Origin: an uncultured Veillonella sp.
GTDB lineage: Bacteria > Bacillota > Negativicutes > Veillonellales > Veillonellaceae
NCBI GenBank assembly: GCA_915066865.1
Contig: CAJZEE010000009.1
Span: 1 to 39,830 of the forward strand
Direction: 5' to 3'
DNA length: 39,830 nt
Of the stretch, positions 8,449 through 17,392 are shown piece after piece. Made by a program: the position numbers and the translations under genes. Within the stretch, counting starts at the first letter, position 1, and every line of letters begins with the position of its first letter. The notes under the pieces are model-generated. The model made no database searches and was not told the origin of the DNA. It saw nothing but the letters and a program-made list of their open reading frames with translations.

Positions 8449-8589
8449 TGTATTTCCTCCTTTTAAGACATCGTCCTATACTAACATTCTAAGTCCACAT
8501 CATTAACAATATATGACATAGATTTATAACATATGTGTCACCTAATAGCCCCAAGGCCAAAGGTTATTATCTAACAATTACTTTTTTAT

Positions 8590-11241
8590 CTATTCTTCGA
8601 TAACCTCGACTATGATGTCATGGTCTTCAGATAATTTTTCTAATGTTTCCGCCAAGAGAGGATTGCTTCGTTCCTCTTCTGTCATATGCTCTGGATCCCA
8701 GGCGTATTCTCGAGCCACCGTAACACTATCGATAGCCTCTACTTTAATAGGTGCTGATGAAAGCATAGCTTTGTCATCACTTTGATGCGGGGTTACCTCA
8801 CGAGGTTCACCCCCATCAGACTTTGGGACAGCTTCAACCTCGATATGCGCGCCGCTATCCATAGGGCGCTCTAACACTTCGCCATCCTCGCTGATAACAG
8901 TCACACTATCTAATGGATGTGGCGGCATATCATCTAAGGATGATACATAAGAACCCTCCATATCATCTACAGGCACATCATCAAAGGAATGAACTGGAAT
9001 ATCATCCCCTTCAATAGAACCCGCTAGAGACTCAATAGGAATCTCACCATCGGGGACCTGATTAGATGGACTGCCATCAAAAGTTGTAATCGGCACATCA
9101 CCACCGAATGCTGGCTCTGTTTCTACATCAGCTCCTACTGCAGTTTCTGATGTATCTATTGTACTTGTATTCGCACTATCATTAACTGCTGTATTTGCAA
9201 CAGCACCGCCGGTTTTCTTGGCTAAGAATGCCATAGCCGCAGCCTTAGCCGCGTCCACGGCTGCAGAATCAGGCTTACTCTCTTGAGGATCATTGGTTAA
9301 ATCCATTTGTGTCGGTTGCCCACCAGAGGTCGTCTTTACGTCAACCATCGGTTCTTGTGGTCGTTGGGGTGCTTTTACTTGGCGTTGTGTGGTGCTACCA
9401 GCAGCCTTTTTATAGTCTTTATAAACTTGCGTGAGGGCATCCACGATTTCTACGTGTACTGCATAGCCCAGTGTATAGGTGAAAGCATCAACCGCTTCCG
9501 CCAAGTTCACTTCATTGGTCATTACATTGAGATGTAATGTATTTTTAAAGGCCATGACCGCCTTGCTTTGGTCTACATACACTAGCTGACCTTGACCGAT
9601 AACGGTAGAGGTCATATTGCGATTACTATCCTTCAAGTATTTAATGACATTGGATTGTACATTACGATACTCTTGAGCAGATAAGATTTGTTCACTAATG
9701 ATGGCCTGTGTACTAATGCCTTTTTTACCGCGACCTTTAGCTTGGTTTCTTGTAGGTTTTCGGGAAGCCGTATCCCCACTGTTTGGCGGTGGCGCCATGC
9801 CAACGCCACCCATTGGTGGCGGAGCTATACCCACTCCATTCATCGGAGGAGGTGTACTACCTGGTGCTCCCATCGGTGGTGGTGTCATGCCTACGCTGCT
9901 TGGAGGTGGCACAGTGCCAACAGCAGTATTTTGAATACTACTCATGGAAGTATTCTGTACAGCAGCATTATCTACAGGAACAAAGCTGTTCGCATAGCCG
10001 CTAGGTGGACCAAATGCATTAGCACTATAAGCTGGTGTAGGAGCCGCTGGGCCTCGTTGTTCCAATTGAGCCATGCGGTTCAATAAATCATTTCGTTCAG
10101 ATCGCTCAGCACTTTCTAGAGCATATACACGGTCTTCTAAGCTTTCATCAACAGAGCCTAATTTAGCGCAAAGCACAAGTAGACCCATTTCAATGATGGT
10201 TCGTGGATTGTCCACTTGTTTCGCATCATTCATGATGGATTGAGCACTGCGCACATATTGGTTAAGTTCATTGAAATCAACGCTATTGGCCTGAGCTAGA
10301 AACTCATTCTTAAAGGCATCGTATACCTTGAGCTCATCTGCATCTGGAGCCACCTTACCAACGAGCAAGGCGCGCACATGTTGAATAAGAGCTTCCATAA
10401 TCTGCGTCGCATCGCGACCTTCCGCCAATGCATCGTGAACGTAGGATAATACTTTAGGGCCATCGCCGTTGCGCAAAGCATCTAGGAAGTGAATAATCCA
10501 TTCCTTACTTACGAGACCGATTAACTCTTCTACCACTTGCGGTGTAATAGAGCCCGTTGCCATACCTGCACATTGGTCTAGAATACTCAAGGCATCACGC
10601 AAACCACCATCTGCATGAACAGCGATAAGCTGAGCCGCCGCAGAATCAAGACCAAAGCCTTCTTTTTCTGCTACGTAAGATAACCGTTGTGCGATGTCAT
10701 CAGAAGTAATGCGTCTAAAAGTATAGCGCTGACAACGAGACACGATAGTAACAGGCAATTTTTCAATTTCTGTAGTGGCAAAGATAAACATCACATGAGC
10801 AGGAGGTTCTTCGATTGTTTTTAAAAGCGCGTTCCACGCCTCTGTAGTGAGCATGTGGGCTTCGTCTATGATAAACACCTTTTTACGCCCCTCAACAGGC
10901 ATAAATTTGACGCTTTCACGAAGAGCACGAACCTCATCGATACCGCGATTTGATGCGGCGTCAATTTCAAGAACGTCCATGGACTGGCCGCTCAAAATTG
11001 ATTTACAAGCACTACATTCGTTGCAAGGGTGATCCGTTGGGCCCTGCTCACAGTTAATAGCGCGCGCAAAAATCTTCGCCATACTCGTCTTACCAGTCCC
11101 CCGAGGACCGGCAAATAAATAGGCATGAGCTACCTTATCCTCCCGGATAGCGCGCATCAACGTATCAGACACCTGATGCTGACCAACTACATCGGTAAAT
11201 GTCTGCGGACGATACTTACGATATAGCGCAATATATGCCAT
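8590..11241 (-). CDS. dnaX: DNA polymerase III gamma/tau subunit
   Basis: This is the clamp-loader ATPase of the replicative polymerase. Walker A is GPRGTGKT (45-52), the zinc site is C64, C73, C76, C79, Walker B/DEAH is at 126-129, and the sensor region SRCQRYTFRRI is near 168. The AAA+ and collar domains end near residue 365. At 883 residues it is much longer than the E. coli (643) or B. subtilis (563) proteins. The extra length comes from a Pro/Gly/Met-rich linker at about 440-490 (repeated PPPM units) and a long acidic Asp/Glu-rich region from about 660 to the end. An A6 tract is noted separately. The gene has its own promoter and lies beside ffs, as in Bacillus. Confidence 0.96.
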   Translation of the reverse strand: MAYIALYRKYRPQTFTDVVGQHQVSDTLMRAIREDKVAHAYLFAGPRGTGKTSMAKIFARAINCEQGPTDHPCNECSACKSILSGQSMDVLEIDAASNRGIDEVRALRESVKFMPVEGRKKVFIIDEAHMLTTEAWNALLKTIEEPPAHVMFIFATTEIEKLPVTIVSRCQRYTFRRITSDDIAQRLSYVAEKEGFGLDSAAAQLIAVHADGGLRDALSILDQCAGMATGSITPQVVEELIGLVSKEWIIHFLDALRNGDGPKVLSYVHDALAEGRDATQIMEALIQHVRALLVGKVAPDADELKVYDAFKNEFLAQANSVDFNELNQYVRSAQSIMNDAKQVDNPRTIIEMGLLVLCAKLGSVDESLEDRVYALESAERSERNDLLNRMAQLEQRGPAAPTPAYSANAFGPPSGYANSFVPVDNAAVQNTSMSSIQNTAVGTVPPPSSVGMTPPPMGAPGSTPPPMNGVGIAPPPMGGVGMAPPPNSGDTASRKPTRNQAKGRGKKGISTQAIISEQILSAQEYRNVQSNVIKYLKDSNRNMTSTVIGQGQLVYVDQSKAVMAFKNTLHLNVMTNEVNLAEAVDAFTYTLGYAVHVEIVDALTQVYKDYKKAAGSTTQRQVKAPQRPQEPMVDVKTTSGGQPTQMDLTNDPQESKPDSAAVDAAKAAAMAFLAKKTGGAVANTAVNDSANTSTIDTSETAVGADVETEPAFGGDVPITTFDGSPSNQVPDGEIPIESLAGSIEGDDIPVHSFDDVPVDDMEGSYVSSLDDMPPHPLDSVTVISEDGEVLERPMDSGAHIEVEAVPKSDGGEPREVTPHQSDDKAMLSSAPIKVEAIDSVTVAREYAWDPEHMTEEERSNPLLAETLEKLSEDHDIIVEVIEE

Positions 11242-11278
11242 TGGAACACCCCCTTTTTTCCGAAACTTACAATACTTT

Positions 11279-11284
11279 ATTATA
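11279..11284 (-). promoter_or_regulatory. Probable -10 element for dnaX
   Basis: A perfect TATAAT on the minus strand (11284-11279) lies about 38 bases before the dnaX ATG. The matching -35 position is weak, so this is only a likely promoter. Confidence 0.45.
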
Positions 11285-11365
11285 CCATATTCAAGAAAAT
11301 CTGACTCATTTTATAGAGTTTTATCAGTAATTTACACTAGTCATTTGAGCCCATCAATTAGACAT

Positions 11366-11390
11366 AAAAAAAGCGGCCCCACAGGCCGCC
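11366..11390 (-). terminator. Terminator of the SRP RNA gene
   Basis: The stem GCGGCC (11373-11378) / GGCCGC (11384-11389) is followed on the minus strand by seven T residues (11372-11366), just after the 3' end of the SRP RNA. Confidence 0.92.
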
Positions 11391-11392
11391 TT

Positions 11393-11529
11393 GCAATATT
11401 CGATCACGACAGCCCCCGGGTTCCCCGTGGCACATGAAGGTTACCGCTTAGTGCTGCTACCTCTCAGTCCTGACACGATTCACAGGCCCCCATTGCACAG
11501 GCCCGAGAACTGCCATGATCCAATATTGC
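11393..11529 (-). ncRNA. ffs: Signal recognition particle RNA (4.5S-type)
   Basis: Read on the minus strand, the apical region contains GUCAGGACUGAGAGGUAGCAGC, which is the conserved SRP domain IV asymmetric and symmetric loops that bind Ffh (11475-11454). The two ends (GCAATATT at 11529-11522 and AATATTGC at 11400-11393) pair and continue as a long hairpin with G-U pairs. It has its own promoter 5' and a strong terminator 3'. Its position upstream of dnaX matches the arrangement of scr in B. subtilis. Mature ends are estimated from pairing. Confidence 0.93.
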
Positions 11530-11538
11530 AATACAAAT

Positions 11539-11567
11539 ATTATACATGAAAAAGCCTCTATAGTCAA
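11539..11567 (-). promoter_or_regulatory. Sigma70 promoter of ffs
   Basis: On the minus strand TTGACT (11567-11562), exactly 17 bases, then TATAAT (11544-11539). The start site would be near 11532, which agrees with the predicted RNA 5' end. The -35 element lies inside the gltB terminator hairpin. Confidence 0.88.
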
Positions 11568-11583
11568 AGCTATAGAGGCTTTT
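11550..11583 (-). terminator. Terminator of gltB, overlapping the ffs promoter
   Basis: A perfect 14-bp stem (AAAAGCCTCTATAG at 11550-11563 and its complement at 11570-11583) has a TCAAAG loop. It lies 40 bp past the gltB stop. The tract following it on the minus strand is short (TTTTT). Confidence 0.85.
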
Positions 11584-11622
11584 CATATATCCTATCCAAA
11601 CGATATTCAATCAAATTAAAAA

Positions 11623-14600
11623 TTATTTTGCATATTTCTCTTTAAATGCAGCCAATTGTGCTTCTTCCAAGGACAATCCTTGTTCTTTGAAGCGTTCAAT
11701 AGCAGCTTGCATTTCTTCATAGGCTACAGGCACAACTTTTGTAAATCTATTTACAAAGTTATTCCAGTTTTCTAAGATGTGACGGCCTTTAGCGGAGTTA
11801 GTATGCAATACATGTTGTTCTATCAGTTCTTTAATGCGTTTAAGGTCATCATTATTAGCAGTACGTAATTCTACGAGACCTGTGTTAACATAGCGTTCAT
11901 CGCAATCAAGGATATACGCATAGCCACCAGACATACCTGCTCCAAAGTTACGACCAATTTTACCAAGCACGAGCACTTCGCCACCAGTCATGTATTCACA
12001 GCCATGATCACCTACACCTTCTACAACAGCAGTGATACCACTGTTACGTACGGCGAAACGTTCACCGGCCACACCATTGATGTAGGATGTACCAGAGGTT
12101 GCACCATAAAATGCAACGTTACCGATAAGGATATTTTCATCCGCTTCAAAGATGGATTTCTTAGGTGGGTATACAGTGATGGTGCCACCGGACAAGCCTT
12201 TACCGAGGTAATCATTCGCATCACCTTCAAGTTCTAGTGTCATGCCTTTAGGGATGAAAGCGCCGAAGGATTGACCAGCAGAGCCTTCGAAATTCAACTT
12301 AATTGTATTGTCTGGCAAGCCGCTTTCACCATAACGACGAGTCACCTCAGAACCAACCAAGGTACCTACAACACGGTTGATGTTAGTGATAGCCAATTTA
12401 GCGCGAATCGGTTTTTGATCCTCAATAGCAGGACGGCACATACGCAAGAGTTTGGACATATCCAAGGTGCGTTCCAACTCGTGATCTTGGTCAACCATGT
12501 GCATATGGCCTACAGAGGCATCGATGTATGGACGGAACAATATACGTTTAAGATCGACGCGAGACAATTTGAAGTTATCATCTTGAGATTTTTGACGCAC
12601 AAGATCGATACGACCAACGAGCTCAGCTACGGAGCGAATACCTAAACGAGCCATGATTTCACGCAATTCACGTGCGATGAAAATCATCAAGTTTTCAACA
12701 TATTCAGGCTTACCTATGAAACGAGCACGCAATTTTTCATCTTGTGTAGCTACACCGTAAGGGCATGTATTAAGATTACATACACGAGCCATTTTACAGC
12801 CTACCGCTACGAGAGGCAATGTACCAAAGCCGAATAACTCAGCACCGAGCATGGCTGCTACAGCCACATCAAAACCAGTCATCAACTTGGAGTCTACCTC
12901 TAATTGAACACGGTCACGTAATCTGTTGAGCATCAAGGTTTGATGAGTTTCAGAGAGACCAAGTTCCCAAGGTACACCTGCATGTTTTACAGATGTGCGA
13001 CCTGCTGCACCTGTACCACCATCGTATCCGGAAATCAAGATATTATCTGCTTTTGCTTTCGCAACACCAGCAGCGATAGTACCGACACCTGCTTCAGAAG
13101 TCAATTTAACGGAAATACGCGCATCTTTGTTAACACATTTCAAGTCGTAAATCAACTCAGCCAAGTCTTCAATGGAGTAAATATCATGATGCGGTGGTGG
13201 AGATACGAGCTCAACGCCTGGAGTGGAGTGACGAGCCTTGGCAATTTCAGGATATACCTTTTTACCTGGTAATTGACCGCCTTCACCTGGCTTAGCGCCT
13301 TGAGCACATTTGATTTGCAATTCTTTTGCATGAATGAGGTAATTTGCGGTTACGCCAAACCGCCCAGATGCAATTTGTTTTACTTCGGAGTTCATGCTAT
13401 CGCCGTTTGGCAATGGTTTAAAACGATCTACATCCTCGCCGCCTTCACCAGAGTTAGATGTAGAACCTAAACGATTCATTGCGATGGCAATAGCTTCATG
13501 CGCCTCTTTACTGATGGCACCGTAGCTCATAGCACCAGCTTTAAAGCGTTTTACAATAGATTCTTCAGGTTCAACCTCTTCGATAGGAATACCGCCACCT
13601 ACAGGATAGTTCAATTCCATCAAGGAACGCAATGTAACGTGGTAATCGTTGCGAATCGCTTTGGAGTATTCTTTATATTTTGTGTAGTCGCCGTTGATAA
13701 GAGATTCTTGTAAAAGTTCGATTGTCTTAGGATTGAATAGATGCTCTTCCCCATCTTTTACAGGACCATACCAACCGCCTGGTTCGAGTACTGTTTCATC
13801 GGATTTGAAAGCACGTTCAAAACGAGCTAATGCTTCATGTGCTACCCCACCAAGACCAATACCGCCAATACGTGTTGGTGTATTTACGAAGAACTTATTA
13901 ATGAAGTTAGTATTCAAGCCCAACGCTTCAAAGATTTGTGCACCGTGGTAGGAACGAACTGTGGAAATACCCATTTTGGACATAACTTTCATGATGCCAC
14001 CTACAGCGGCCTTGATGTAGTTCTTTTCTGCCTGTTCTGGTGTAATATCGCCAAGGCGTTTACGAGCTTGCAAATCGCGAACTGTTTCAAGCGCCAAGTA
14101 TGGGTTGATAGCTGTTACACCATAACCGATTAATGTACAGAAGTGATGAACTTCGCGTGGTTCACCAGATTCAAGGATGAGGCCAATTTCTGTACGCAAC
14201 ACTTTGTTAATCAAGTGATTGTGAACAGCAGCTACAGCCAACAACGCTGGAATTGGTGTATGATTTTCATCGACACCGCGGTCGGATAAGATCAACACAT
14301 TTTGATCTGTACGAGCTACTTCTTCTGCCTTTTCGCATAAATCATTTAGCGCATCGCGCAAGCCTTCAGCACCCTTAGTAGGATCGAAGAGAATTGGCAA
14401 GGTTACGGATTTCATGCGACGACAATCAAGAGCTTTGATGGACGCCAACTCTTGGTTCGTAAGGATTGGTGTGCGCATAGACAGCGCATAGGTTCCTGCT
14501 TTGTTAGGCTCTGTTAGATTACCAGAGTTACCAAGCATAACCCGTGTAGATGTAACCATCTCCTCACGGATAGAGTCGATAGGAGGATTTGTTACTTGCG

Positions 14601-16206
14601 CAAACATTTGCTTGAAGTAGCTATATAGCAATTGTGGTTTATCGGACAAGATAGCTAAAGGTGCATCGGCACCCATAGCACCTACAGGGTCTTTACCATC
14701 TTTTGCCATAGGCACAATCATGCGCACAAGGTCTTCTTGAGTATACCCAAAGGCTTGTTGCTCCTTGAACAAATCCTCTACCTTTGGAATGGTACTTTCA
14801 TCGGCCTGAGTAATTTCAGATAAGTGAATGACGTGTTCTTTTACCCATTCATTGTACGGTAATTCAGTAGCAACGCGATGTTTGATTTCTTCATCGGAAA
14901 TGATGCGTTGTTCATCTGTATCGATGAGAAGCATTTTACCTGGTTCCAAACGGCCTTTAGCGCGGATATTTTCAGCATTTTCGTTTACAACGCCAACCTC
15001 GGAAGCCATAATAACGCGGTCATCTGTTGTCACATAGTAACGAGCAGGACGTAAACCGTTGCGGTCAAGGACACCGCCGATAACTGTACCATCCGTAAAT
15101 CCCATAGCCGCAGGACCATCCCATGGTTCCATCATAAAACTATTGAACTCATAGAAATCATGTTTTTCTCGGCTCATGAGGTTATTGCGTTCCCAAGGCT
15201 CAGGAATCATCATCATAATCGCATGAGGCAAGGAACGGCCTGTCATGTGCAAGAATTCCAATGTGTTATCAAACATAGCCGAGTCAGAACCGCTATCATC
15301 TACTACGGGGAATACCTTTTTGATATCTGGGAACAATGGAGATTCCGCTTTACCTTCACGAGCGTTGATCCAGTTTACATTACCGCGAATGGTGTTGATT
15401 TCACCATTATGAACTAAGAAACGGTTAGGATGTGCCCTAGCCCAGCTTGGAAATGTATTCGTACTGAAACGAGAGTGCACCATTGCCAACGCAGATGTAA
15501 AGTCAAGGTCGCTCAAATCAAGGTAGAAGTCTCGCAATTGACCAGGTGTTAACATACCTTTATATACGATTGTTTTAGAAGACAAAGATGCGATATAAAA
15601 ATCGCTAGATAATTCCTTGCTTAATGGAATGATGCGTTTTTCCGCCAGTTTACGGATGATATATAATTTACGTTCAAATTCCTTATTGTTAGTTACATCG
15701 GGACCTTTGCCGATAAGGATTTGAATCATCCAAGGTCGAATCGCAGCTGCCTCTTTACCGACCTTTGTACCATCAACCGGTACTTCACGCCAGCCGAGGA
15801 CAACTTGCCCCTCTTCGCGTACGACCTCTTCGAGAATTCGTTTTTGCTCGTTACGGAGACTTTCATATTTATGAGCAAAGACCATACCTACGCCATATTC
15901 GCCAGCTGCAGGCAGTTGAATACCAAGCACTTCGCACTCACGCTTGAAGAACTCGTGCGGAATTTGTACCAAAATACCGGCACCATCCCCTGTGTCCTTA
16001 TCGGCACCGGCACCACCACGATGTTCAAGGCGCTCCAAAATGCGCAAACCATCGTCGATAATATCATGAGATTTCTTCCCCTTAATATTAACAACGAAGC
16101 CCATGCCACACGCATCCTTTTCAAATTGGCTGCTGTACATGCCATTGGCTTCGAGTCTAGCTTGATCTAGACGTTGTTGCTCTATTGTGCTTTGCTTCAT
16201 ATCCAT
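11623..16206 (-). CDS. gltB: Glutamate synthase, large (alpha) subunit
   Basis: GltB transfers the amide of glutamine to 2-oxoglutarate to make glutamate. I place the start at the ATG at 16206, because AAGGAG (16220-16215) lies 8 bases upstream; the GTG at 16215 would overlap it. The product is 1527 residues, normal for GltB. The glutaminase nucleophile is the Cys of KDACGMGF (about residue 33), with a short propeptide. The central domain, the FMN domain (GAMSYGAISKEAHEAIA; SGYDGGTGAAGRTSVKHAG) and the 3Fe-4S site C-x5-C-x4-C (in CKMARVCNLNTC, about residues 1134-1146) follow, and then the GXGXG beta-helix. No gltD lies beside it, so the electron-donating small subunit must be elsewhere or replaced. 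Confidence 0.96.
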   Translation of the reverse strand: MDMKQSTIEQQRLDQARLEANGMYSSQFEKDACGMGFVVNIKGKKSHDIIDDGLRILERLEHRGGAGADKDTGDGAGILVQIPHEFFKRECEVLGIQLPAAGEYGVGMVFAHKYESLRNEQKRILEEVVREEGQVVLGWREVPVDGTKVGKEAAAIRPWMIQILIGKGPDVTNNKEFERKLYIIRKLAEKRIIPLSKELSSDFYIASLSSKTIVYKGMLTPGQLRDFYLDLSDLDFTSALAMVHSRFSTNTFPSWARAHPNRFLVHNGEINTIRGNVNWINAREGKAESPLFPDIKKVFPVVDDSGSDSAMFDNTLEFLHMTGRSLPHAIMMMIPEPWERNNLMSREKHDFYEFNSFMMEPWDGPAAMGFTDGTVIGGVLDRNGLRPARYYVTTDDRVIMASEVGVVNENAENIRAKGRLEPGKMLLIDTDEQRIISDEEIKHRVATELPYNEWVKEHVIHLSEITQADESTIPKVEDLFKEQQAFGYTQEDLVRMIVPMAKDGKDPVGAMGADAPLAILSDKPQLLYSYFKQMFAQVTNPPIDSIREEMVTSTRVMLGNSGNLTEPNKAGTYALSMRTPILTNQELASIKALDCRRMKSVTLPILFDPTKGAEGLRDALNDLCEKAEEVARTDQNVLILSDRGVDENHTPIPALLAVAAVHNHLINKVLRTEIGLILESGEPREVHHFCTLIGYGVTAINPYLALETVRDLQARKRLGDITPEQAEKNYIKAAVGGIMKVMSKMGISTVRSYHGAQIFEALGLNTNFINKFFVNTPTRIGGIGLGGVAHEALARFERAFKSDETVLEPGGWYGPVKDGEEHLFNPKTIELLQESLINGDYTKYKEYSKAIRNDYHVTLRSLMELNYPVGGGIPIEEVEPEESIVKRFKAGAMSYGAISKEAHEAIAIAMNRLGSTSNSGEGGEDVDRFKPLPNGDSMNSEVKQIASGRFGVTANYLIHAKELQIKCAQGAKPGEGGQLPGKKVYPEIAKARHSTPGVELVSPPPHHDIYSIEDLAELIYDLKCVNKDARISVKLTSEAGVGTIAAGVAKAKADNILISGYDGGTGAAGRTSVKHAGVPWELGLSETHQTLMLNRLRDRVQLEVDSKLMTGFDVAVAAMLGAELFGFGTLPLVAVGCKMARVCNLNTCPYGVATQDEKLRARFIGKPEYVENLMIFIARELREIMARLGIRSVAELVGRIDLVRQKSQDDNFKLSRVDLKRILFRPYIDASVGHMHMVDQDHELERTLDMSKLLRMCRPAIEDQKPIRAKLAITNINRVVGTLVGSEVTRRYGESGLPDNTIKLNFEGSAGQSFGAFIPKGMTLELEGDANDYLGKGLSGGTITVYPPKKSIFEADENILIGNVAFYGATSGTSYINGVAGERFAVRNSGITAVVEGVGDHGCEYMTGGEVLVLGKIGRNFGAGMSGGYAYILDCDERYVNTGLVELRTANNDDLKRIKELIEQHVLHTNSAKGRHILENWNNFVNRFTKVVPVAYEEMQAAIERFKEQGLSLEEAQLAAFKEKYAK

Positions 16207-16524
16207 AACGTGCACTCCTTCATATCACTTGATTATTCCAAGCACTGCGGCATCGTTCCGTTCGGTCTTGGTAAAAGTATAACTAACAAACTATTTCTCT
16301 ATAAAATTATCAATTTAACATTCTATAGAATTTTATGTCTATACACAGTATACTCCTGTCCACTGTGAATTGAAAATATAAAAAAAACATAGTCTATGCT
16401 TTTCATGCATAGACTATGAGTTTTTATCACTATTGTTTTTTGTATACAAGGATACAGGGATAATAAGCATCTCGTCCGATAGATGCGATAGGCATATTAT
16501 TTAGAACAGAAAAATCAACGGTTA
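16207..16524. other. Gene-free stretch between gltB and the second pseudouridine synthase gene
   Basis: This 318-bp stretch contains the gltB SD, the terminator at 16379-16417, and AT-rich sequence that must include the gltB promoter. I see no convincing -35/-10 pair. A weak CCAAG/CTTGG inverted repeat (16238-16242 and 16267-16271) lies in the gltB leader. No ORF with an SD site is visible. Confidence 0.6.
16379..16417 (-). terminator. Terminator of the second pseudouridine synthase gene
   Basis: A perfect 12-bp stem CATAGTCTATGC (16387-16398) / GCATAGACTATG (16406-16417) is followed on the minus strand by eight T residues. It lies about 108 bp past the stop codon at 16525. Confidence 0.88.
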
Positions 16525-17391
16525 TTATTCTCGACCAAAATTATCCCCTACTTCACAAGTAATCGTGATAGCTTCGTCCTTACCATACGGCACGAAGGTT
16601 AGCTCCGATGCATGTAAACATTGGCGTGTATAAGGCTTATTGCGCGTACCATACATAGCATCACCTACGATAGGATGACCAATGTGTTCCATGTGTACGC
16701 GAATTTGATGAGTTCTACCAGTCAATAACTTAAAACGTAACAGAGTATTGTCTCCCTCATGATTAAGAACAATATATTCTGTTTGAGCAGGCTGCCCAAA
16801 TTCATCGATAACGCGGCGATTATCAAATACTGGATCGACCCCGATAGGCGCATCTACCATACCATCCGCATCAATACGCCCTTCTACAAGGCCTGTATAA
16901 ATGCGGTCGATACGACCTGCTTGTAGCTCATCCGTATAGTATTGTTGTGCTTCTTTTGTTTTACCAAAGAGAATGCACCCCGATGTATCTCGGTCGAGGC
17001 GGTGCACAGGTCGAACCTTATGAACTACGTTTTTCTTCGCATAATACCCTGCCACATAGTTACTCAATGTACAAGACTTCGTTTGCCCTGCAGGATGAAC
17101 GAGCATAAAGGGATCCTTATTTACAACTAACGTATGCGCATCTTCATAGAGAACTGTAATCGGTCCCTTTTCTACATCAACCCCATAATCCTTATCTTGT
17201 GGTAACTCCAAGGTTAATACATCACCCTTTTTAAGTGCTCGCTGCGAATGAGCCACACGGCTATTAACTTTTACCCGTTTCTTGCGAAATACCATTTGGA
17301 TATCCCGAGAGGATAGGGAAAATCGTTCCTTTACATATTTAGAAACCGTCAACTCTGTCGGTTCTTTCACCGTATACGTTTTCCAGCTCAT
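16525..17391 (-). CDS. RluA/RluD-family pseudouridine synthase
   Basis: This 288-residue enzyme has an N-terminal S4-like region (about residues 14-65, KYVKERFSLSSRDIQMVFRKKRVKVN). The catalytic motif is HRLDRDTSG with Asp133, and LTGRTHQIRVHMEHIGHPIVGD lies near the C-terminus. Length and layout are standard, and it lacks the insertions seen in the paralogue at 3547-4665. It starts 1 base after the stop of the upstream acetyltransferase gene, so the two are probably one transcript ending at the 16379-16417 terminator. The target uridine is not determinable from sequence. Confidence 0.92.
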   Translation of the reverse strand: MSWKTYTVKEPTELTVSKYVKERFSLSSRDIQMVFRKKRVKVNSRVAHSQRALKKGDVLTLELPQDKDYGVDVEKGPITVLYEDAHTLVVNKDPFMLVHPAGQTKSCTLSNYVAGYYAKKNVVHKVRPVHRLDRDTSGCILFGKTKEAQQYYTDELQAGRIDRIYTGLVEGRIDADGMVDAPIGVDPVFDNRRVIDEFGQPAQTEYIVLNHEGDNTLLRFKLLTGRTHQIRVHMEHIGHPIVGDAMYGTRNKPYTRQCLHASELTFVPYGKDEAITITCEVGDNFGRE

Positions 17392-17392
17392 A

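Noticed and set aside
9688..10086. Long plus-strand frames opposite dnaX
   Set aside because: They arise from the proline/glycine repeat linker of dnaX on the other strand. The translations are repetitive and rich in Trp/His/Cys, as is typical for shadows.
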